Below, piece by piece: positions 7,642 through 17,400 of a stretch of DNA of 33,532 bases. Every line of letters starts with the position of its first letter. Positions within the stretch are counted from its first letter, which is position 1. This DNA is from Oscillospiraceae bacterium. Lineage in GTDB: Bacteria > Bacillota > Clostridia > Oscillospirales > Oscillospiraceae. Below the pieces are notes generated by a model. That model saw nothing but the letters and a program-made list of their open reading frames with translations. It did not search any database and had not been told where the DNA came from. Where the stretch lies: NCBI GenBank assembly GCA_009781855.1, contig WQUY01000022.1, forward strand, positions 1-33,532, written 5' to 3'. A program made the position numbers and the translations under genes.

Positions 7642-7670
7642 ATTATAAGCTTTCATTTACCAATAATCAA
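7642..7670 (-). promoter_or_regulatory. SigA promoter of the polysaccharide deacetylase gene
   Basis: On the minus strand TTGATT (7665-7670), 17 bases, TATAAT (7642-7647): a near-perfect promoter about 60 bases before the start codon. Confidence 0.85.
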
Positions 7671-7690
7671 ATGGAATTATTTCCAAGGGG

Positions 7691-7732
7691 AAGAAAACCG
7701 CCGTCTATCATTTTTGAATTGACAGACGGCGG
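7691..7732 (-). terminator. Terminator of the propeller/RHS/lipoprotein operon
   Basis: A perfect 9-bp GC-rich stem CCGCCGTCT (7698-7706) / AGACGGCGG (7724-7732) is followed on the minus strand by UUUUCUU. It lies 50 bases beyond the stop of the 229-residue lipoprotein gene. Confidence 0.75.
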
Positions 7733-7782
7733 AATTTAAACTCATATTTTTTGCTCAGGTGAATATTTGAAACCTACAACAA

Positions 7783-8472
7783 TTATCTCCCTTGCATTTG
7801 GGAAAAGCTGGCTAAATCATGGAAATCATAACGAAAAGTCGTATCCCCAGGAAATTCAGACAAAGATGAATTGAATGCTAAAAAGTAATCCCCGCTGTCT
7901 GTGTGTATCCATATGCACATGGTCGAACCTACTCCACCCATCGGTAGTCCATCGTCCCATAGTTCAAACATGCGATCAGGATGTTCGATTATGATAACAC
8001 TCAATATTTCACCTTCTGTGCCGTGTTCACAAAGTAGCCGTTCAAAATATTCATGGTCATTCATAAAATCAATAAACTCCGTATAAACCGGCCATCTTCC
8101 TATTCTGAAAAAACCGCTCGGCATCTCATCATCGAATATTCTACCATCCCTTAGAAACGTTTGTCGGTGAATATATCCTTCCCAAAACTCAAACTTATTA
8201 AAAACAAGGAAAGCGTTACTTTTCTTTGCTAACGCGTCTAATGATGGGTTCTTTAGAAACGCTTGGAAAGGCTCTTTGTTTATGGCGTAAACAATAACAT
8301 CCCTGTCTATCGGCTGATAGTCCAATCCCAGTCTATACACATTATCCATATCATCTTCTCCCTTTTGGTACGAATTTTGTCCTGCTACGGAAAGAGCCGA
8401 ACACGCACCAAGGATAAACATCAAAACAATTGAAATTAGTATCTTAACCGTTTTTTTCTTTTTTCTAATCAT
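7783..8472 (-). CDS. Lipoprotein of unknown function, candidate immunity partner of the RHS protein
   Basis: The 229-residue protein starts with a basic stretch and a hydrophobic segment ending in the lipobox FILGAC (Cys24), so it should be a surface-exposed lipoprotein. The mature part is rich in aromatic residues (EFWEGYIHRQTF, FFRIGRWPVYTEF, FRYDFHDLASF) and matches nothing I recognise. The gene starts 16 bases after the RHS gene stop codon. Its ribosome binding site (TAGGAGG) overlaps that gap, and it is the last gene before the operon terminator. The position directly downstream of a polymorphic-toxin-like protein with a distinct C-terminal enzyme domain is where immunity genes usually lie. 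Membrane anchoring on the outside would suit a toxin acting outside the cytoplasm. That role is inference from context only. Confidence 0.6.
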   Translation of the reverse strand: MIRKKKKTVKILISIVLMFILGACSALSVAGQNSYQKGEDDMDNVYRLGLDYQPIDRDVIVYAINKEPFQAFLKNPSLDALAKKSNAFLVFNKFEFWEGYIHRQTFLRDGRIFDDEMPSGFFRIGRWPVYTEFIDFMNDHEYFERLLCEHGTEGEILSVIIIEHPDRMFELWDDGLPMGGVGSTMCIWIHTDSGDYFLAFNSSLSEFPGDTTFRYDFHDLASFSQMQGR

Positions 8473-8488
8473 AGTAACTTTTCGCCTC

Positions 8489-11400
8489 CTATCTGTTTAC
8501 GCGCAAAATGCCTTGAAATGTCATCGGGTTTGTGGCATCATCTCTCGGTATGCGCGATAAGAAATCTGCATGTGTTTGAACGTGCACATGCCCCCAAGAG
8601 TTATTTGATATAATAAGATTCTCATGCCCCGGAGCAGATAATGCACCTGTTATCACCGTAAAATGTCCTCTATAAACAACACCTGGATCCCTTGGATTGT
8701 TATTGTAAAAAGCGTAAACCGGGCCATCTGCCAAATGATTGCTCAACGCGCCAAAGTCTCTAACGTCTTGAGCACTTTGTACAAAAGGAGCGGCGTCCCA
8801 ACGTCTCCCTGTATCCGGAGAGTTTAACGGCGATCCAGGTCTGTCATAGAAGACATCGCCACGAACCGATCTGGCTATCTCTCGCGCCCTAGCGCTGGCA
8901 TCAGCTTGGTTCATAGAGCGGCTCGCGTGAAAATCTTCAACCATTACTTGCGCATACGCCCAACATAAATGAGTATCGAATTGTCGAAAAAGCGTAACTT
9001 CATGAAATACTCCAAAATCCACTCCCATACTATCTAAGCGCCTTATATTATTCGCTCTCGCATGCGCTGCGTCCATAGTACGCTGCGCAAGAGCTCTCCC
9101 AATGTCAGTTGTCGCGCTGTGAAAGTTTACGCTCGCTTCGCGCCATTGCCTCTGGTAACGCTCGATGAAAAACATCGCTTCCGCCGAACGCATGCTATCA
9201 ATCGCTTGAGATGGAGTGGCTCTGTCTGAGAACAAATGCGTCCATGTGGTTTGGCCTACAACACCGGCATATTGCCCGGTATTTAATAAACCCTCCGCTC
9301 TCTTAAATGCATTGACCGCGAATTCTGTATTCGGACCGAATCTTCCATCAACTGCTAAGTGATTGCCGCGTGCGTCTCTGTACCCTAATGTATTCAGTCT
9401 TTGTTGCAGCAATCTTACGTCGTCGTTATTGGAGCCTCGAATTAAGTTTGCGTTTAAAACCGGTACGCTGTCAATGCCTGGGCTGCCACCTACAGCGTTG
9501 GAATCTTTCCTGACACTGGACATGATGTTTAAGCTGCTGCCTGCTGAACCACCGCTTACTGCATTATTGCCTACAGACATAGAACGGAAAGCGGTTACGG
9601 CCGCTTGTGCCATCGCATTTTGAAGTCCTTGGAATATAGGAACCGGCGTACTTTGCCCGCCTCCCGAACTTCGATTCCTTATGACGTTTGCTACCACTGT
9701 CACAACCGCTCCTACAACCGCTGCCAGCACTCTGGAGTGGCCGGTCGGGTCAAAATACATAATCGGTTCGTTGTTACAATAGGTATAGAAGTTCAAAGAT
9801 AATGGATCCCTGATACAACCCCTGAACGTGTCCTCTTGCATGAACCTGGCAATGACCGGGTTGTAGTGCCTCGCGTTGAGGTAGTAGAGCCCGGACTCTT
9901 CGTCCCACCGATACCCCGCATACCTGAACGGATTGTTGACCCTTACGGTTTCTTCTGTAATGTTGCCCCACGGGTCATAATAGTATTGAGCCGCAACGGT
10001 TCCGTTCGGGTTCAGCAGCGCTGTAACATCGCCTCTACCGTTAAACATATACAGGAATGTGTCATTATCCGCTTGCCTCTGAATCAGGTTAAGGCCAAAG
10101 ATATTTCTCGCGGTCTGAGCGCCCTCAGCATTCACTTCAAGAATAATCCTATCATACTTTAATAAATATCTCAAGGTTCTGCCGTTAACAGTTCTTTCGA
10201 CACGAAGTCCATCCCCATTGAACTTTGACAGCGTCGTATTTTCACCGACCACTGCCTTGATCAGGTTATTACGCTTGTCATACGCATAGATCGCCGTATC
10301 ATCATCTGCCCCCTCAATACCGAGCAAGAATAACCCGATTCCTCCGTCCATAGCACTTGTTGCTCCGCTTGTCAAAGAGTAAGAGGTGCTGCTGATCATA
10401 TTTCCGTTGTTGTCGTAATAGAAACGAGATCCGCCTGCCGCTATGCCGTTTACAGTTTCTGATGTGGCTACCAGCCTGTTTTGCGGATTATTTGAATAGC
10501 TTGTTACTGTTGTCTCCCCGCCATATATAACAGTCTCAGTGCTTCTATTCCCACTTGCGTCAAAGGTGTAGCTCGTAAGCCTTCCGTCCGGCTCTGTGAC
10601 AGTAAGCAACCTGTTTAAAGCGTCATACGTATACGTTGTCGTGCCTTTTCTGTCCACTTTGGCAATCAGGTTATTGTTCGCATCATACGTATAGCTGTAC
10701 GCCTCGATTGTCAGCATGCCTCTTCTGTTCACAAGTGTATGCAGCATATTATTCGCATAATATGTATACTCTGTTATTGCCCCGTTTGCGTACTCTACAC
10801 TTCTCCTGTTTCCGTTTGCGAAATAGGTATAGGTTGCTACGACAGCGTTTCCGTCCCTTACCTGATGAAGTCTTCCCGCTCTGTCGTAAACCCGGAGCGT
10901 TATGTTTCCTTTCGGGTCTGTTGTCCTTTCGGCCACAAATCCTGCCGGAATCCCTGCTGTAATGTCATACTCAAATACCGTTCTTCCGATCAGCGGCATG
11001 GTTTTGCTCGTGACTCTTCCAAGTTCGTCGTACGTTCTTGTTGTCGTTCCGGAGTTGTCTGTCATCACAAGGAGATTTCCACTGTTGTCGTACGTGTAGG
11101 TTATGATCTCTCCGCCCGCGTCATCGCTTGTCCTTCTGCCATGAATATCATACGTATAGACATGTATGACGCCGTTTCTGTCCACTTTTTCGGCAAGCGA
11201 GCCGTCGGGGAAAAACGTGTAAAATTCGGCTTTGGCCTGGTCAATGATGCCGCCCTCAAGCCCTCCGGCGTCAATTCTAATGCTCATGAGGTTTCTTGCA
11301 TTGTAAACAAACGTGCTTGTGTTGCCTCTTCCATCGGTCTGCGTGAGCAAATTCCCGGCATCATCATACGTATAGATCATTTCTTCTCCGAGCGGATTCG

Positions 11401-14400
11401 TCACTTTGACGAGCCTTCCAAGTGCATCGTAAGAGAAATTCGTGACGTTACCGCGCCCGTCCGTCTGTGATATCTGATGGCCTACAAGGTCAAATCCTTG
11501 TCTTCTGATGTTTCCGGACGCGTCGGTGGTTGAAATCAGTCTTCCGGCTCGGTCGTATCCAAAAGTAGTCGTGTTTCCAAGCGCGTCGATTGATGCCACT
11601 TGCATATGGTTGTCATTGTAAATCAGCCTTTGAATCACATTGCCTGTCGCGTCTCTGCTTTCAATCATCCTGTTCAGCGGGTCATAAGTGTTTGTACGCG
11701 TATTGCCCAGCCAGTTTGTTACGCTTGTGGCATTTCCGTTTCTGTCATATGCAATTGTTGTTGTCTGAGCTGTAAGCTGCCCGTTTACGGTTACCCATAC
11801 CGTTTCCGAAATTCTACGGTTTAAGTTGTCGTAAGTAAACTCCGTGACATTGCCTCTTTCATCCGTTACACGCCTTAAATTGTGGGCAAGATCATACCGG
11901 AAGCTTCTCGATATCGCCTGCGTGCCGTCACTTTGCATCACGGTTTCGGAAAGTAGGTTTCTGCGAGAATCGTACACAAAGGTCGATACACGCCCCATCG
12001 ATGTTTCACTTCTGGCAACATCACCAAGGTTTGTATATTGATGCGATATTGTATACGCATCGATTGTCTCATCGCCTGGCAATATCACCTGCCGAACCTC
12101 GCCGATGTTGTTGTATGAAAATACGGTGGTGTTGCCGTTTCCGTCTGTTTCCGTCAGCATATTTCCTGCAAGGTCGTACGTTCTGCTGCTTACCGTGACG
12201 CCGTCCACCGCAACCGCCGTTATTCTCCCCTGTCCATTGTACGTAAATGAAGTTACAGCGTTGTTGGCATCTGTTTCCGACACAAGTCTGCCCGCGCCGT
12301 CATATGCAAACGTTCTTGTAAAGCTTTCCCCTCTATACGCAGCTTCCGCGTCAAGAACGGATATGACCCTGTCCGCGGCATCAAATTCTTGCCTTGTCAC
12401 ATGCCCAAGCCCGTCTGTCGCTGTCAGTTGGTTGCCGTTTAAATCATACGTAAACGTATTTGTAATTGTTCTGAAATTTCCTGAACTGTCTCTGTAAATC
12501 TCTCGCGTCGCAACGATTCTGTCTGCTTTGTCGTATTCGAATGTTCTGCGGCTCATCGTTTCGATGGCAGCGCCAGGAACGTGGTTTTTCGGTGTGACTT
12601 CAGCAATCACTCTGCCTGCCAGATCATAAGCGAAAACAGAGACTCCACCTTCTGCATCCGTTACTCTGGTGAGAAGCCCTCTCGGGTCATATTCAAACCT
12701 CGTTGTTCTGCCCAGTGCGTCTGTTTCTGTCAGGACGTTGCCTCTCAAATCGTGTGTAAATCTCATCACTGCAGTGCGGGCGACGCCATGTTCATCAACT
12801 CTGGTTTCATGCACAGCATGAACTCTTCCCAAAAGATCATACATAAAGAATCTATCATACGAATTGCCACTATTTGGGTTTATATGGCTGATGATGTTCC
12901 CTTCTCTGTCGAACCCGAAAACATCTCTAAGCACCGAAGTTCCGCTTACGAAATCCCCCGGGTTTACGTGGCGAATGCTTTCCCTTACCCTGCCAAAATG
13001 GTTGAATCGGTTCGTCATTTGATCAAAGTCCATCGCGCTTCTGTACACACGCTGAATCACTGTATGCTCCGCGTCCACATACGTATAGGTAATCCTTCCG
13101 CCCATACTGTCCGTTTTTTCAATCACTCTGCCGATGGCATCATAAACGAAGCCTTCCCATATCAGGTTTCCTGTCGGTACAGCAAGTGCGCTTACCGTGT
13201 CTGCTGAGCGAACTTCCCTGATCACATTGCCCGCTCTGTCATGTTCAAACCCTGTGTACATGTATACGCCCGTGCCTACAGGCGACCATGTACCGATCAC
13301 TCGGTTCAGACCATCATAAGCGAAATGCGTGCTGTTTCCTCTCGGATCCGTACTTCTGATGAGAGTGCCGTTTGCCGCAAATTCATTTGTGCTGTGGCCT
13401 CCGTCCGGATGGTCTGTCCTGATAAGCCTGCCCGCAAAATCGTAGGTTTCTCTTGTTACGGCTACGTCTGTTTGATTCAAATGCCTTGAATGGATAACCT
13501 CGGTTCTGCCGTCCGGCCTGATGTGATAGCTGAATTCATCCGTAAGGATAACCGGCGAAGTGCTAGTTTCTCTGAACGATACGGTTAGAAGCCTATTGAG
13601 TACATCATACGTATAGATATTCTGAAACCCATTGTACAATGTTTCGGTGAGTACATTCCCATAAATATCATACGTAAAGCTTGTCACAAATCCGATTGGG
13701 CAAATTTGCATCTGAAGCAAGCCGTTGTCAAAGTACCGATAACGGAACCCATGATCCGACGCATTATATGTATTCGCATTTGTACTCATATGATGCGCAT
13801 CGAACGTTGTCGGGTCGTTTGCCGCAGCATACTGGTTCGGCATGATCCTCTGAATGAGGTTGCCTCTGTTGTCGAAAATATCCCTTTCAGTTGCCACACC
13901 ATGAAGGTTTTTTCTGATCACGCGCCCCTCTCTGTCATAATAGTATCTTGTAACATATCCCTCTACGCTTATTTCATAAATCAACCAGCCAAGACAGTTA
14001 TGTCGATGGGTCGTTACCTGGCCTAACGCATTTGTTGTCCGCAATACATTTCCATTCGCATCATAAGTAAAGCTCGTTACATGTCCGTTCGGATCTCTTC
14101 TGCTTCTTAAAAGCCCTCTTATGGCTCTGCCGGTCATCGCCTGCGCTTCTGCCTCTGTAAAGTAGGTGTTTTCTGTAATCACGAAATTACCCTGCGGCAC
14201 ACCGGGCGAATACACATCGGTTCCGTTCAGCGGCCTCGCGATCCTGACAAGGTTGATGTTGTTTTCACAGTAGACAAAGAATGTCATCCTGCCGTCTTCA
14301 TCTCTTTCGGAAATAACGTTGTTGTTACTGTCGTACGTAAATTCCCGGATGCTGCCGTCCGGGTTTATCTGTCTTGTGATGTTCCCGCGCGCATCCCGCT

Positions 14401-17400
14401 CAAAGGTTGTTGTATTTCCGTTTCTGTCTGTGAATGACCTGATTTCACCGAACCAGTTCAGACCGCCATCGGTAAAGTAGGCCGTCCTTGTTTCCCTGCC
14501 TTCCTCGTCTCGTTCCCTGATTGGATGAAGCATCCGGTCAAACCATGTAATTCTTGTCCTGCCGTTGTTGTCTGTAACCGTTACACTGCCTTCTACCGGA
14601 TTATATACATACGTTTCCGTTCTTCCGAAAGCGTCTGTAATGGTATGTACTTTGGGGAATGCCTCGCCCGGATTTCTTGGGTGGTACGTGATTGTTTCGG
14701 TCACGTTGTTATTCGCCCCCACGCCCATAATCGTCCTCGCGTTGTTGCTCGTCCTCGTGCTGATAGTCATCCTTGCGTTGTTACTTGCCCTTTCGCTGTC
14801 GTCCGCATCGCCGATTTGGCTTAAAAATCCGTTTTCGTCATATGCATAACTGCTCGTAAACCCACTTGGGTTTGTAACAGATATGAGTCTCCCATCACTA
14901 TTATACGCAAAACTGACAGTCCGTCCAAAGGGGTCTGTGATTTGACTGATGCGAGCTGTGCCCGGTCTTCCGGGCGAGCCGCCGACGTAAGCAACTGTGC
15001 TGACCCTGCCAACCGGGTCTGTAATCGCAGTCACGTGCCCATGCACGTTCACGTCGAGCGTGATCCGGTTCCCGTTTCTGTCTTGCATCCATATCATATG
15101 CCCTGCCGCGTTGTATCCATATGAATACTGATCCGGCGTTGTCAGAACTCTTGTCCCGTCCGCTTGCCGAACGATCGTGCTTCTTGAGTCTCTCGCTGTG
15201 TATTCCCCCGTTACCACGTTCACTGCAAATGTAATTCCGCTGCCGTTCGGAAGCCTCACGACGGAGTTGTTTCCGCTGGCCGTAATCCTTGACTCAAACC
15301 CAAACGTCCATCCCCTGCTAATCGAACTCGCCCTGTCGTCTCCGGAGTTATAGGTTCTTGAAAATACCATATTGAATCCCGGAGTGCTGTACTCCATATC
15401 CACAAATGTCCTGGAAAAATTACCGGACGGGTTTATATGTTCATCACCGAAGTGGAAAAAATCGGAGGTCAACATGCTGATGGGGGCAAATTCGACGGTG
15501 CTCGAATGACCTACGTTGTTCCGTCCTGCAATCGCGAAAATGCCCTCAGATGTCATTGCTGTTCCAAAACTGTACGTTCTTCCGGTTGGCCCCGGCCAAG
15601 TAAACCATCTGTCAAGCACCGGACTGTATTCGAATACAAGCGGAAACTCGTTGAATCCGTCTGTTCCGCCAATCACATAAAACGTATCCCTTGCTGCGCC
15701 TCCTGCAAGTCCAAGATTGTGCGGAAGCGGCGCTCTTGTTTCCCATGTGTTGTTTGCGATGTCAAAGACTTCAAGTACATTCATCGGATCCACTAGATTA
15801 TATGGTCTAAAAAGACTTGTCGCTCTAAATCCACCGGCTACATAGATTTTGCCGTCTATGACCCCAACACTCGCCCCAAATCTGCCCGTAGGCATAGGCG
15901 CTCTTGATGCCCAAGTATTTGTCGCGGGATTGTATTCAAAAACTGTGCGAAGAGTATTCCAACCATGAGTCCTGCCGCCGATCACATAGATTTTGCCGTT
16001 GGCTTCCACCACCATTGCATTCCGAAGCCGGAGGGGCAAGTTCGCTCTTACCTCCCACGTATTTGTCACGGGGTCATATGCCTCTACCCTGTCCGTTGCA
16101 GAAGGGGTGATAGTGGTTCTTTCGGGAACTTGCCCGCCGATCGCATAAAATCTGCCATTTACCACTGCCGCTCCAAAATATGCCCGCGCTGTTGGCATCG
16201 GAGCTCTTTGTTGCCACATGCCATTTTGATATACGTACAAATGGTTAAAATATTGCGTCTGGCCAAAAAAAGTTGTTTGATGATATCCACCTGCGGCGAA
16301 AACGGTATCACCCATTGCCGCTGCCCCAATACCCGCCGCCGCATAACCTATGGCACCTCTTTGCATCCAAGGGCTTCTGGCAACAGAATACCGAACAAAT
16401 CCCGTCGAATACGCGTCCGTGCCTGTAAAAATATATGCCCTGTTATTTAATACAGTGACCTCATTTAAATGACCCCAAAAGTTAAATGTGCTATAACGTG
16501 CCCATACGTTCTCTGTAAAATAGTATTCGTAGATGTTGATCGTACGGTGGCCATATCCTCTCCAAAAACTGAACATGACGTCCTGTATAACAAAATATAG
16601 GCTTCCATGATGGTTTGTTGTCGGTGTCCTGGTCTGCCATGTATCGCTGTTTTCATCGTATAGCAAGAAACTACTTCCCCACGGCTGCTTTACGAACAGC
16701 GTGTTGTGTAACACATCGCTGTTCGGACTTGTTTTGGCCGCCGGCAGGTCGTTTTTGCTAACCCATACATCAGAAAGCGGATCATACCGGTCAACAAGTA
16801 CGCCCCCTCCGGCCCAGCCGCCCAGCAAATAGATATGCCCGTTGTAAAATGTTGCACTCGCGTAGGCGCGCCACCTAGGAGTAGGCGCTCTTTCCGTCCA
16901 TGTATCCGTTCCGGGGTCGTATTCATATACCATCAGGCTGTTTGTAAACGCGCCTGTTCCTGTCTGCGCGGTTCTGCCCCCGATTACATATATGTTCCCA
17001 TGTGCTGAAGCAATCGCAGAGTTTTCAAAGTAATGCGGCATATCTGCCCTTTGTGTCCAGCGATCAGCAATCGGGTCGTATGCGAATACAGCTCTTGAAC
17101 GCTGTCCTCCTCGCCTCATGCCGCCCATCACATAAATTTGACCATCTGCCTCTACGCTTTGAAAAGCTCTTAAAGGAACAAGAAGCGGCGATCTTGAGTG
17201 CCATCCGAGGTTCAGTTCCTCTACGTATGGCATGATATAGTTTCCGTTTCTTCCGCCTACAATGTATACTCTACCGTCAAGCAGAGCAGCGCCCATGCCT
17301 GACCTTGCAATGTTCATGTGATTTTTTGTTACATAAGCAGTGCTTGGATGCGCCAATGAAGAATGTATGATTGTTGATGTCCACACCGGACTTCTGTCAG

